Counted from the first letter of the stretch, positions 42,101-52,019 are shown. The stretch is DNA of 64,000 bases from Liolophura sinensis (GCF_032854445.1 NC_088295.1:8436501-8500500), one strand, 5' to 3'. A program made the numbers and translations. Notes: generated by a model from the letters alone, not told the origin.

Positions 42101-44212
42101 GATTAGAAATGTACTCATTGCTGTGAACAGCCAGTCTCTTGATGTCTTCCATTCCAAAGAGAAGTCAGTACCATAGGTTGAGTATTTGTTGTTCTGCTAA
42201 CACATGGATTTCTCTAGCAAAATTAGTTAGGGCTTTTGCGTTGTTCTATTATTTATGCATGCAACATAGCTTGGTGTGCTGAATTATTACTCTTTATGTG
42301 TTGTACTCTGTACGCAAGGAAAGGTTAAAAACAGCCAATTCTTGGTGTACTAGAACATTCACTTAGCTGTGGTGTTTTGGCCAATGACTTTTTATTAACT
42401 AAGTTCAGTTTTGCTGTGTGCACCCATGTACCTTGAATATTACGTGTCATTTGGGAGAAGTTCATTTTAAGCGTTCATGTACTCTCATGAAGCTGTGAGT
42501 ACATAATCCACACCATTTTTCTGAACCTAAATTTGGGTGGTTTGGAGATTAAATACCAGTTACATTGTGGAAATGTGAGTGTATGACAGTTACTGTTTGA
42601 AATTAACATGATTTGGATTAGGATTATATAGCTCTTGTATTAGTCACTAAAATTATTTTATGACTTGTGTTTATTTACCCATTATTTGAATGCCAAAATA
42701 GAAACATGTTTGATGTTATTTTGATTGAAAAAGATAATTTTTTGGGTTGAGTTTCACACTCTTGGAAGCCAGAGGTGTACAAGCTATTTTCTGTATTTAA
42801 ATTTGATGGATGATCTATCCCTGGAAATAAATGGTCTTGAGTAGAACAAGGGAGATAACTTTGGCAGGTCCATGTTAGTTGAGTATATTTTATCTTCAGC
42901 CGAAGAAAGAAAGATAACTCTTACTGTTTTAAAATTCTTCAAATATTGTGCTATTAAATATTTGAGATGGGTACGAATCAGAACAGTGCAATCATTATTA
43001 CCATTGTTGTGCTTGCAGCTTGTGACATCCCAACCCTATGCGGCAGGATACCCTGCAACGGCAGCTCGCTATGCAATCCCCACAGTAGCCTCTGCGGCAA
43101 CATATGCGGCTGCAGCAGGGTGAGTACATCTCCCATCTTATTTAATTTCAATCTCTGTGTGTACCCTTTTATTTTAAGCCTGGACAGTTTTAGCACTATG
43201 GGATAAAACATATTATGTGATTATTTATTGTAGCTGTTGTTTTCCACCTGTATGTACTGGGTGTTGTGAGTCCGTACATATTGATGTTGTGAAGCACAAG
43301 TTCAGTCCCAGCCGTGGAGGAGCAATTTGTTGATTCCCCTGCTGGTATTGTTCATGAGGCCATGGTGACAATAAGTGCAGCCTGGCCCTTTGTTGAAGAC
43401 CATTATCTTCAACCTCGTAAATCATACCTAGGGAAGTTTGTTTTTAACTTGCCAAAGGTCAGTGGTTTATCAGAGGTGCTCCAGTTTCTCCATAAACCGA
43501 ACACCAGCATATATGTGAATGAATGAATGATTATGGCTTAACTCCAGCATGTATGTGAAAAATGTATGGATATGTCAGTAAGCAGCACAGTTAAGGTGAT
43601 GTGTGGTCTTGTTTATCTCATTTTGGCTTTGTTGTTTCCCCTCAGATATGGCAGAGATTATGCTGCTGATCCTTACCTGGGACACAGTATTGGGCCTGTG
43701 GCAGGCTTTGGGGTAAGTCCTCCGCATCCTCTCTCTCATTCATACTGTACAATGGTCATCTCAATCTTCACTCATAACAGTATCGTTTTTGCCATTATTA
43801 ATGGACTGTTCTCACCAAAGTTGTGGTTGTTTTTGCTGCTCTGTGCTGGAAGTCCAGTCTCTGTATGTGCTCTATCCTCAACCCAGTGTTCCTCCTAATC
43901 CATTAGGCGTCTTACTCTCTTCACAACCTTGTCTTTTGTCTTCATTTAACTGATCTTCTACTAGGTTTGTGATGACATACAGTTGTGCTATATTTTGACA
44001 TACTGCTACACCTTGATGATCATTTGATGGGATGAGGTGCACAAACAACTCAGATACTGTATTTAGCTAGCATGTATTGTATTTTGAGCTCTTCCTCTGC
44101 TCCTTGGCTGGCTGCATGGGAAAGCCCCCATTACAATGTGGATGCCCTGCTTGTCTCATTCCAGGCCACAGTCTATGGCAGAGCCGGTTACCAAAGGTAC
44201 GCACCCTACTGA
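27040..44212 (+). CDS. RBFOX1: RBFOX (Fox-1 family) RNA-binding splicing regulator, whole gene
   Basis: RBFOX proteins bind UGCAUG in pre-mRNA through one RRM and promote or repress exons depending on site position. The model joins 27040-27156 (or 21004-21219), 30882-31067, 34395-34535, 34971-35021, 37546-37638, 40482-40542, 41186-41330, 41661-41727, 43019-43119, 43646-43712 and 44165-44212. All junctions are GT-AG and phases agree. The product is 358 aa (391 with the other first exon). Seen in order: a Gln/Thr/Pro/Ala-rich N-terminus; an RRM with RNP2 LHVSNIPF and RNP1 KGFGFVTF split by an intron, plus [19 protein letters not shown]; and an Ala/Tyr-rich C-terminus with VYQDPF and DPYLG, ending RYAPY, equivalent to the vertebrate RFAPY nuclear-import motif. 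The NIPFRFR and GFGFVTF aromatics that contact RNA are present. The family call is near certain. Which vertebrate paralogue name to use is arbitrary, since invertebrates usually have one such gene. Confidence 0.95.
27157..30881 (+). other. RBFOX intron
   Basis: 3.7 kb, AT-rich with few CpG. It holds one weak candidate start exon (28784-28819) and TACATGTACATG tracts near 27.9 and 29.34 kb. Nothing else recognised. Confidence 0.5.
28784..28819 (+). CDS. Weak candidate third alternative RBFOX start exon
   Basis: ATG 28784 opens 12 codons ([12 protein letters not shown]) ending exactly at a consensus donor GTAAGT (28820) in phase 0, with an in-frame stop upstream at 28760. The short length makes chance likely. 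Listed only because the phase and donor fit the exon at 30882. Confidence 0.15.
30882..31067 (+). CDS. RBFOX1: RBFOX exon, N-terminal low-complexity region
   Basis: Acceptor TTTGCAG ends at 30881 and donor GTAAGA starts at 31068. It is 186 nt, 62 codons, phase 0 to 0. Encodes [20 protein letters not shown] then a Ser/Thr/Pro/Ala-rich stretch ending GGVEQQT. No fold is expected. A second strong donor inside the exon (GTAAGC at 30957) is also in frame and would remove the last 37 codons. Confidence 0.85.
31068..34394 (+). other. RBFOX intron
   Basis: 3.3 kb of AT-rich, CpG-poor sequence with a short (TG)n at 33322-33338. No coding exon or mobile element recognised. Confidence 0.6.
34395..34535 (+). 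CDS. RBFOX1: RBFOX exon, start of RRM (RNP2)
   Basis: Acceptor TTCAACAG ends at 34394 and donor GTGAGC starts at 34536. 47 codons, phase 0 to 0. Contains a Thr run (ATTTTTV), then [20 protein letters not shown] and QLLA. LHVSNI is RNP2 and the Phe in NIPF is the RNA-stacking residue of the family. The end, QLLA, looks one residue shorter than the usual QMFGQ at the junction with the next exon. Confidence 0.97.
34971..35021 (+). CDS. RBFOX1: RBFOX exon, RRM beta-2 segment
   Basis: 51 nt encoding [17 protein letters not shown]. Acceptor TTTGTGTAG, donor GTAAGA. Nearly invariant across RBFOX proteins. The vertebrate exon is one codon longer at its 5' end (a Gln before FG). Phase 0 to 0. Confidence 0.97.
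37515..37520 (+). promoter_or_regulatory. TGCATG RBFOX-binding element, 25 bp upstream of exon
   Basis: A UGCAUG motif in the transcript, 25 nt before the 93-nt RRM exon. Upstream intronic sites typically mediate repression by RBFOX. Confidence 0.6.
37537..37542 (+). promoter_or_regulatory. TGCATG abutting the 3' splice site
   Basis: TGCATG is followed directly by the acceptor CAG (37543-37545). A protein bound here would cover the 3' splice site of the 93-nt exon. Confidence 0.7.
37546..37638 (+). CDS. RBFOX1: RBFOX 93-nt exon, RRM core (RNP1)
   Basis: 31 codons, phase 0 to 0, encoding [20 protein letters not shown] and [18 protein letters not shown] is RNP1, carrying the two RNA-contacting Phe. 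The donor GTGCAT is a poor consensus and contains part of a UGCAUG site. Skipping this exon would delete RNP1 and keep the frame. In vertebrates the equivalent 93-nt exon is skipped under RBFOX autoregulation to make an RNA-binding-dead, dominant-negative isoform. Confidence 0.97.
37639..40481 (+). other. RBFOX intron
   Basis: 2.8 kb, AT-rich. The 141-aa open frame at 38771-39196 has no recognisable domain and no splice context. Nothing else recognised. Confidence 0.6.
37640..37645 (+). promoter_or_regulatory. TGCATG overlapping the 5' splice site
   Basis: The motif begins at the T of the donor GT (37639-37640). U1 snRNP and RBFOX would compete for the same nucleotides. Confidence 0.7.
40482..40542 (+). 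CDS. RBFOX1: RBFOX exon, end of RRM
   Basis: 61 nt, phase 0 to 1, encoding [20 protein letters not shown] plus one base. [10 protein letters not shown] closes the RRM. Acceptor ATTTAG, donor GTAAGC. The next intron (40543-41185) is 0.6 kb and shows no exon I can identify, although vertebrate genes have extra alternative exons at this point. Confidence 0.95.
41186..41330 (+). CDS. RBFOX1: RBFOX exon, Arg/Ala-rich region with poly-Ala
   Basis: 145 nt, phase 1 to 2. Encodes [20 protein letters not shown], then nine Ala, then [18 protein letters not shown]. Corresponds to the vertebrate AAFRGAHLRGRGR region. Acceptor TTTTTTCTAAAG, donor GTAAGT. It is GC-rich compared with the flanking introns. 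The intron that follows (41331-41660) shows nothing notable. Confidence 0.93.
41661..41727 (+). CDS. RBFOX1: RBFOX exon, VYQDPF segment with tandem donors
   Basis: Begins after CCTTTGTAG. Encodes [18 protein letters not shown] then VGNV, aligning with the vertebrate PGVVYQDGFYG region. Two donors keep frame: GTTGGT at 41716 and the better GTAAGT at 41728, 12 nt apart, adding or removing VGNV. The coordinates use the stronger, distal donor. Confidence 0.9.
41728..43018 (+). other. RBFOX intron
   Basis: 1.3 kb. Contains TGCATG at 41737-41742 and the motif AAGGGAGATAACT near 42850. No exon recognised. Confidence 0.6.
41737..41742 (+). promoter_or_regulatory. TGCATG just downstream of tandem RBFOX donors
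   Basis: Lies about 10 nt into the intron after the distal donor. Downstream intronic sites usually favour use of the upstream exon or donor by RBFOX. Confidence 0.45.
43019..43119 (+). CDS. RBFOX1: RBFOX exon, Ala/Tyr-rich
   Basis: 101 nt, phase 0 to 2, encoding [20 protein letters not shown] then [14 protein letters not shown]. Acceptor TGCTTGCAG, donor GTGAGT. Matches the vertebrate YAQPATATAATAAAYSDG region in character and position. The next intron (43120-43645) holds a repeat-like segment. Confidence 0.93.
43315..43540 (+). repeat. Possible dispersed repeat (family D)
   Basis: Shares TTGCCAAAGG.TGGT.TA and a CTCC.GTTTCTCCA-type segment with about 59490-59545, and CCCTGCTGG-type starts with 24.7 kb and the window's right end. 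Boundaries uncertain. The open frames across it are not genes. Confidence 0.4.
43646..43712 (+). CDS. RBFOX1: RBFOX exon, DPYLG segment
   Basis: 67 nt, phase 2 to 0, encoding [20 protein letters not shown] then FG. Matches vertebrate GYGRVYTADPYHALAP. Acceptor CCCCTCAG, donor GTAAGT. Confidence 0.95.
44165..44212 (+). CDS. RBFOX1: RBFOX terminal coding exon
   Basis: Acceptor CATTCCAG. Encodes [15 protein letters not shown] then TGA at 44210-44212. The RYAPY end corresponds to vertebrate RFAPY, a C-terminal PY-type nuclear-import signal. A TGCATG lies at 44113-44118, 46 nt upstream of the exon. Both other frames stay open past the stop (at least 38 codons), so a frame-shifting splice would give an unrelated C-terminus. 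Confidence 0.95.
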   Translation, partial: ATVYGRAGYQRYAPY

Positions 44213-47200
44213 AGGCCAAACCAGCGCTGGCTCCAGTGCAGATAATGTCTTGCCAGATGGCATATATACTATTGGGTGTTGCTGATGGATTCTGCCCAAC
44301 TGATAAGCCATATTTGACTGCCAGACACTCCTTCAGTTTCATCCTGGCGTTTTTAGTCTCCTTCCCTGACATAGGGAAAGGAAGAGTAATGGACTCCCCC
44401 CAAAAAGCAAGTCACTGTTAAAACTTTTTAGTCATATTTGTTTTGTACATAAAAAGTACAAGATTCTGAGAAGAGATTTGACACATGGTGCTGTGTAGAT
44501 TAATGACGATTTACATGTTTTCACATGTAAGTGAATTCTTGATTTCACCATACATGATGTGGTTACCATGAACTTGCTCTCATACATTTTGGAGCCTGGA
44601 GATTCTGTGAATCCTGATTTTGAACTGTGCAGAATCCATTGATAACACTCAGCGGGCTACAGGACTGAGATGAGACGCATGAAGAGCGAATACTCAACTG
44701 GGGAGAGCTTTATGGTGAAACTGCAACCACTCACATCTAGTCATAGAATATCCCATATTAATACAATGTAAGAGCTAATTGTTATGTCTGGTATCATTTA
44801 TTGTCATGCTACATCGAGACTGCCCTGACCATTTATGAATGCTGTACTTTGACCTGTATTCTTCCATCAGACAACAGCGCGTTTTGTTCATGCAGCCTTT
44901 TATAGCCTGAAATGACTTGGTCACCCTGTAGCTACCAGGTGAATTAATGTAACAAGGATTTTTTTTTTTTTTTTTTTTTTTGAGATTTTAATATTGAAAG
45001 TGAATTAATTTGAACACAGGAAAGAAATATTATGAACGAGGTGAAAATCCTACCTCTTACCCACGTTTTTATCTAGCTGAACATTTTACTCAAGTTAAGT
45101 GAGGCTTTAGCGACGTGTTCAAATTTCAAATGAATTCTTCTGTTAGCCTTTTCAGTGTCGCGCATGGAAACATAAATCAACTTTAAAAAACTACCACATA
45201 ACTATAGCTCTGCAGTGCAGGGTGGTACAAAATCAAAATATTGTTACATACTGGTCAGAATTTCGATTTTAAGAAATCCCTTTTAACCCTTTAATTTGTT
45301 TCATCATCAGTCTATGTGTTAGATTAGAGACAGACATCTCAAACTTTCATGTACATGTTTAACCTCAACATCTTCATGTTAAACGTCTTTGTAAATACTT
45401 TAGCACTATTTAAACTTTATTGCATAAGTTATTGTCGTTGATAAAGAATGTCTTAGTGCTTATTGTGTCCTAGGTGTATAAGTAAAGAGGTTTAGAAAGT
45501 GAAGAACAACAAATTCTGGTCTTGAACACTAGTATATATGCTGGTGCATCCAGTTATCACAAGTCTTTCTGACTCACTCTCCAAAGGATTTATCTTCTTT
45601 ACAATTAAATGACATGTAGGCCTACATGATAGAGGCAGCTGAAGTCTTTATTTTGGTGATCTATGTTTCACCAGATCCTTGTTTGCCCGTCTAGTACATG
45701 TGTATTCGGTTCCCACCATTGATTTTTAGGCTAATTTCACTGAGAGGTCAAGACTCTCAGTTCACTATCTATTAAATTGCATTTACCTGTTCCCTGTGAA
45801 CCAGAGGTACTTTGGCTAGCAGTGAAGATTATAAACAAACATATGACCCATTACATCATCAGTGGTCAGAGTGCAACCAGTCTCTTTGTTGTAACAGACC
45901 AAAGTTCAACAATTTTGTGATGACAATGCATATGTTTTGTCTTTCTCCACGTTATCACCTGTGTAAATAATTGTCCAACAGCCCTATCAGCATTGTGCAG
46001 TAGAAATTAGAGCAGGACACCCTAGTCAGACTACACACTAACAACTATGTGATAAACATATCTACTCATTTCTGTTAGTCACATGAAGTATCTTTCCATT
46101 GTATGTTACTTTTTTATTATCTCTAAGTGTCGATTTCTTCCTGATCATAGACATCAGGGTTTATGAAGGTGGCTCATCCAAGGCCAGTTTATTCTTCCCT
46201 GTTGCAATCTTGTTTTTGTTTTGAAGATCTGCAATGTTTCATAAGAAAGATGTAAGGGAATGCACACTCTTGCTGAACTTCACCGTAATCTTGCCACAGT
46301 TGTAGACTTTTAATGATACAGTCAATCACTCTACCTTTTATGTGATTTGCTCGGGAATATTGGACTGCATTCATTCTGTTATGGTTTGCCGACATGTGTG
46401 CATGTCAACTTATCCCCTTTTCTTGGTTGTATTGTTTGTTCACTTCCCAGTGCTAGACTTGCATCCAGTTTTAATAGCCTTGTATAAGGATGCTATTTTC
46501 AAGAGGTGCACAGAAATGAACATGATACATGTATGTGTTTTTTGTAACTAATTTCTTACAATTGCCATGTTATAGAGTAATACAGTATATTACCTTCTGT
46601 AAATAAGTCAGTTATGTTGTAATCATAGTAGAAATTGTTTGTTTAGTACAAGCAACAGAGCACCATTATGTACCTGTGTACATGGGCTCTTAAATGATAC
46701 TGGTCACTTTATATTGTTGCTCTTAGTTAGTTTTGTGGTTCACCTCTTGGTGAATGTATTGTCTGTTCTTTTATACTTCTGGTTATTATTTATTTATTTG
46801 TATTTTGTGAATGTGTTTTTTTTTTCAAAGTGTTAAGGAACAAACTACACAGCTATACTAGTACGCAATCTCTTTATTGTATACTCAATCTACAATATGA
46901 AAGTATTCTGGGAAGATCAAAATTGTTAATTTATGTAAATGTAAAGGTGCACAAAGTTATACTACAATGGTCTGGATAGTGAACAAAATGATACATTTCT
47001 ACTAAATCAGGACACCACAAGTTAAGGTTTTTTTTTTTTTTTACATATGTAATTTTTTTTCATTCTGTTAAATTTATCAATTTTTTTTTGGTTCAAATTG
47101 AAAAACTAATCCCAGTTTGTCATTTAGTGTTTCACTTGGATTTTCCCTCATACTTTAAGATTGTTGGTGCTTTAGATCTGACTTTTGATCTGTTTTTATT

Positions 47201-48530
47201 TACTATGTTACATTTTAGTCACATCTTGTACCCGTACCTGGAATTTTAAAGCTATAAGTGGCATAAAAGATATTACACCTTATCTTATTACAATTGATAA
47301 AAGTTCATCCATGTTGTGCGTCCTCAGACATCAGATGACCTCTCTATGAAGAAATCTTCATTTCAGGACTGGAGGACAAGTTTATACATGTTTGTATAGC
47401 ATATGTCTTATTTGCTTATGTGTTTCTGCACATTTGTGTGTTATACTTGGCAGATTCGAGTCAGTTGCCACACTGGCCGAGCTGTCTGCTGATGTTCAGT
47501 AGCCTGTTTGTGTTGGTCTTGATTAACTGTAGATGATTGTCTAGCCAAGGGAGTGGAAGCAGTGTAGCATGCAACAGGTATGGTACTTCTGAGGTCTTAT
47601 GACTGACTGACCGTGGTGGTTTACAGCATGCAAGATCAAACCACAACCTATGTTTCTGTGAATGCATGGTGTAGTGTGCTGACCAAACCTTACTAGTCAC
47701 AGCCGTATTTTTTTTCTTGAGCTTGCAATCTGGGTGAACTGCATGATTGGGATCTGTTATCACAATATATATATATATCATCATAGTTTGCATCCCATAG
47801 ACAGATTTGTTATTTTGCGATGTGTAAAAAGTAGACCTGTTAAAGCTGTTAAATCTGCCTTCTTTCCCCACCCTTGCAGACCCCCAAATGCTCAACGGTT
47901 GATGCCCAGATTGTCATTGTTCATGTAGACTAGTCTGTACAAATGGCTGGATTAAATGTGAATTGTATGTCCTAAGCAGAGCGAAGTCAAAATTTCAACT
48001 GAATTGAAGGCAAAGCCATTGGACCACTTGCCCTTGTTAATTTGTTAATCTTGGGGGTTAGCCAAACCCTTTCTTATTTTATAATACAAAATCCAAAGCC
48101 TTCCACTATTCAGATGTATCATGAAAATATGACTCTGTTTATTTCTAGGTTTTGTTTTATTAGAATGTTGGCTAGCTAGTTGTAAAACATTTTAGAATCA
48201 AAGTGGATGGTCTTTGACCATGTGTCGACTTTGTTTTAGCTCTGACTGTTTATCAGGGTAGCTTGGCCTGAACTTTTTAATGACAAAGGTGAATGAATCT
48301 ATGAGATAATGAAGTACGGAGGATCTGAAAGTAGGCAAACGTGCCTATCTGCTACCCTTTTTGTTGCTCTATCTTTGAGATGTTGCTTATATGTTACAAG
48401 ATGTTTAACCGTTTTAGTTCTCCTCTTTTCACTTATACATGTATGCCTGTACTCATTCCTATGATAATAAAAGACCCTGATATTGTACGAAGTCTGCATT
48501 TATTGCAATAAAGCGTTTACTGCGTGTATA
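44213..48530 (+). other. RBFOX1: Probable long RBFOX 3' UTR
   Basis: By eye I find no AATAAA between the stop codon and 48476, where two occur 31 bp apart, followed by a GT-rich stretch (48560-48577). The region is AT-rich with a T23 tract (44959-44981) and several T runs near 47030-47090. The 144-aa antisense frame at 47461-47895 has no recognisable domain. Long 3' UTRs are usual for neuronal RNA-binding protein genes. Confidence 0.5.
48476..48512 (+). terminator. Two AATAAA polyadenylation signals
   Basis: AATAAA at 48476-48481 and 48507-48512, with a TCTGTGTGTGTCTGT element about 50 bp further on. The best candidate end for the RBFOX transcript. A later AATAAA at 49795 is an alternative. 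Confidence 0.5.
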
Positions 48531-50985
48531 CATATTCCCAGTCTTCCTTCATCTATCATATCTGTGTGTGTCTGTCAATATGAGGAAGTGGTCAAATCTC
48601 CATAATCTAAACAAAGAGCAGTTTTGTTGTCCTAATACCCAGATATTTGATCATTTCCTCATCTTTCTGGCTGCTTAGTTTGGGTGGATGGGCAGTTCTA
48701 GTGTGTGGTGTAGGCCCCAACCCATGTAATAAGGTCATGCCTGAAAATACTGCTTTTTCCAACACACCTTGCATTGTGCCTGAACAAATATCATTGCATG
48801 CTGAATGGAACGTCATGATTGAAATTTTAACCTAGCCAACTCTGTCTTTTAAGTTTGCATGAAGAGCTTAATATGGTCTGAGTTGTGTGAAAAGTTTGAC
48901 AAGCTTGTCCTTCACTTAAATTTGTTGTAACATAACACTTGTTCCACAGTGTGGTCGAATGGTGACCCATGCATGATTTTCAGCTCTCATAAAGTGTGCC
49001 GCTCTATAATAATGACAGTTATCTGCCATACATGTGTCTAGATCATGCCATACCATGTCATAAGAACAGGATCTGCTAACACAGAATGAGAAGATCCTGT
49101 CTGCTGATCAATCCTTCTTCAACATGCTGCTGTGTATGCATCTGATCAATTGTTACGTCTTGCCAAATACTTAACCAAGTCATCAAGCCTAGACAGGCTC
49201 TCATTTAATTTGTCTTCCCTCTTTTTTTTTTATACCAACAACGTGCTAAGTCTTTGTGCCAAGAGCATACCCTAAATTTTTAATGCTTACGAAAGGACTT
49301 GATGAATTTACCCACCTGAAGTATTATAAAATGTGCCAATGTACGCTGCTGGATGCAGGTTCAGACCTGGGCTTCCTCATTTTAATTGAGGATATCTTGT
49401 TGAATCAATTAAACGTTATTTGTTAATGCGTTGTCTATAAACCCGAAGCGTCAGGGAGCCTCAAAAAGCACTCGAGTCACTCTTGTTCATGTAGAAAATT
49501 TATTACCATGACATCTTTAAGATTGGAACTTATCCATTTTTTGTTGTTGTTTTCTTGTTGATATTTAGTGACTGGAACATAAATTCCATTTAATGGTTAA
49601 AATCAAAAACAATTCGATTTATTCTCATAAGTTTAAGAAATATCTTTTGAGATTATTGAACTGACTACTTCGGTATTAAATATCAAAAGTCCCAAATTTT
49701 TGGAAAGGATGATCTTTCGATTAAATTGCGAGGGTTATGAATCTCTTTGTGACAAGTGCTCAGGCAAGTTACAGCTTGATTGAAGTTTGGGAGAAATAAA
49801 ACCGTATTTCATACAAATATTTGGTCTGTTATTTGTAAGATGCACAAGTATATATATGTCTGTTATATGGAAGCAAATAGTACACTGGTTTCATAAGTGA
49901 GTGCGATTCGCTATATGGATTAATTCACTGGTTAAATGTTAAGGCAGAGGTTAGTTTGCCATCCAATGTATTGATTTGGTCTCAAATTTGAGAAAGCGTT
50001 TTAAAGCGAGCCAGAAGATCATGGAGTGTTCGAGTGGATTGCTTGCTTTGACAGAACGAGTCCTTTGAGAAGTCGTATCTACAGATTAAGAGCAATGATG
50101 GAACCGTTTATATTACAGGGCTAATGTCTTGAGGTTATGATTCTCATACTTGAACGAACAAGCCAAGTCTGAAGTGAAAAAGAAGTCTGACCCTTTCAAA
50201 TATGTGTAAAAGCGGTACAAGTAGGGTACCTAAAAGTGCTTGAATTAAATGTTTTGGTTGTAAGACTGCTATGTGGCGTACAGCCTTATACATTTATTCA
50301 TGTATAACATAAATAAGAATTAAAATGTCTAATAACTTTCGATTATAAACAAATATTGGTGTCGCCAGGCTAGCCCGACTAATTACGTGTTTTTGTCCAT
50401 AATCCGTCTTTCGTCGAAAGATAATCTCGAATACTCTGGATATTTTTACATTCTTACACTATGTGTATATAAGGTTGCAATCCCCAAGCATACATATAAG
50501 ATTGCATAAGACCAAATTTTCTTTGAATGACGTGAGAATGCTGTAAGTTTTATTATACATGATTCAATCTACGGAAAATGTTTCGAATACGTTTGATGTT
50601 AATTTGTTCGTAGTTGAAGGGGTACCTGCGCAATGCTGATTCTGGCCTTATCCTGACTGACAACTTTTGCGTTGTAATCGGCGAGTGCCACGTTACCAGT
50701 TTGCTCACAGATGGTCATCCCAAAGATAGAGATGAACAGTAGACTATATACCTTTGGTACAGATCATTTCACACGGGAAATCCCGAACTGAGGATGTAGA
50801 CACCACGACTTCTTACTGATGGCGTTTAGAACAAATTAATCCGACAGTTACGCTCTTCTCGATCTATACAGTGAACAAAACATGCTCACATTAAACTTTT
50901 TGGGCAACACGTCTAGTTTGAAACAACTGCTAAAACTAAGATTTGATTTACCTATATAGACCTGTACTCTTTAGTATAACATTTG
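48531..50985. other. Intergenic region with composition change
   Basis: No gene recognised. The left part is CpG-poor like the RBFOX locus. From about 49.3-49.5 kb CpG dinucleotides become common and remain so to the window end. An isolated AATAAA lies at 49795-49800. Confidence 0.5.
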
Positions 50986-51192
50986 TGGCCTCCGCGGTCG
51001 CTGTGAGTTCGAGTCCAGCTCATGCTGGCTTCTTCTCTGGCCGTACGTGGGAAGGCCTGGCAATAACCTGCGGATGGTCGTGGATTTCCCCCGGGCTCTG
51101 CCCGGTTTCCTCCCACCACAATGTTGGCCGCCGTCGTATATGTGAAATATTCTTGAGTACGGCGTAAAACACCAATCAAATAAATAAATAAA
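50986..51192 (+). mobile_element. Family B SINE with internal head deletion, TSD intact
   Basis: Flanked by the perfect 15-bp direct repeat TTAGTATAACATTTG (50971-50985 and 51193-51207). Reads GGCCTCCG, then directly CGGTCGCTGTGAGTTCGAGT (B box), the body with CCCGGTTTCCTCCCACCA, GAGTACGGCGTAAAACACCA and an AAATAAATAAAT tail. Compared with the copy at 51406-51673, about 58 bp including the A box is missing. Confidence 0.92.
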
Positions 51193-51207
51193 TTAGTATA
51201 ACATTTG

Positions 51208-51394
51208 AAATAAGATGTTATTAAACGAGAACAGGGCATAGCCTAGCGTTACAGCGAATTAGCTATTGAAGCGCCATGGCACCTGACATACAGTGATGTT
51301 GAAGTGCTTTGGTGCAGGCTTGTGCATAACGTAGAATGAAGAAGATATACTCGCTTCAAGTCGGTAATCATAAGTGCCCTGCCTGTCTGCAGGT
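51208..51394. other. Unannotated gap
   Basis: Short spacer between two SINEs. No feature seen. Confidence 0.5.
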
Positions 51395-51405
51395 ATCTAT
51401 GTATT

Positions 51406-51673
51406 TATTTATGTATTTATTTGATTGGTGCTTTACGCCGTGCTCAAGAATATTTCACTTATACGACGGCAGCCAGCATTATGGTGGGTGGAAACCGGGC
51501 ACAGCCGGGGGAAACCCACGACCATGCGCAGGTTGCTGACAGACCTTCCCACATACGGGCGGAGAGAAAGCCAGCATGAGCTGGACTTGAACTCACAGCG
51601 ACCGCATTGGTGAGAGACTCCTGGGTCATTACGCTGCGCTAGCGCGCTAACCAACTGAGCCACGGAGGCCCCC
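51406..51673 (-). mobile_element. Full-length tRNA-derived SINE (family B)
   Basis: Flanked by the 11-bp direct repeat ATCTATGTATT (51395-51405 and 51674-51684). Read on the minus strand: a head with A box TGGCTCAGTTGG, B box GAGTTCAAGTCC, a body of about 170 bp, GCACCAATCAAATAAATA and a long TTTA-type tail (as seen on +). This is the classic plan of a tRNA-headed, LINE-mobilised SINE. The short open frames on both strands within it are not genes. Confidence 0.93.
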
Positions 51674-51684
51674 ATCTATGTATT

Positions 51685-52019
51685 GTTCCATGTCACCGCG
51701 ACATATACACTCGTGTGAAATGACATTCGAAGTAATAATTTTAAACAGGTACGACTGACCATTGTGTATTTGAAATCGGCAAATAATGCACATAAAGTAC
51801 AAAGGGAAACATTTATAACGAAATGGATCAAATGAGCTTATATAATTCTTGCTGTGTCATAATTGCAGTTGTTTGCGGTCGTGACATGAAGCGACATGAC
51901 GGGTATCTAGGAAAATATGAAAAGGATACAACGCGGCAGAAAGTTGATGGGATCAATACACCAAAGCCCATGCAAATATTTATTTACATATATTTATTTT
52001 ATTGGTAGTACATATCCAA
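51685..52019. other. Unannotated intergenic gap
   Basis: No feature recognised. The 61-aa open frame at 51823-52008 has no domain. Confidence 0.4.

Noticed and set aside
44077-44421. 114-aa open frame overlapping the RBFOX terminal exon
   Set aside because: A different frame from the conserved RYAPY ending; kept only as a low-interest alternative-frame note.
47461-47895. 144-aa minus-strand open frame
   Set aside because: Lies antisense in the probable RBFOX 3' UTR; includes a (TA)-derived IYIYIV stretch and no recognisable domain.
51425-51675. Open frames on both strands repeated near 51, 52.6 and 63.5 kb
   Set aside because: All map inside SINE copies; the shared peptides reflect the repeat, not a gene family.
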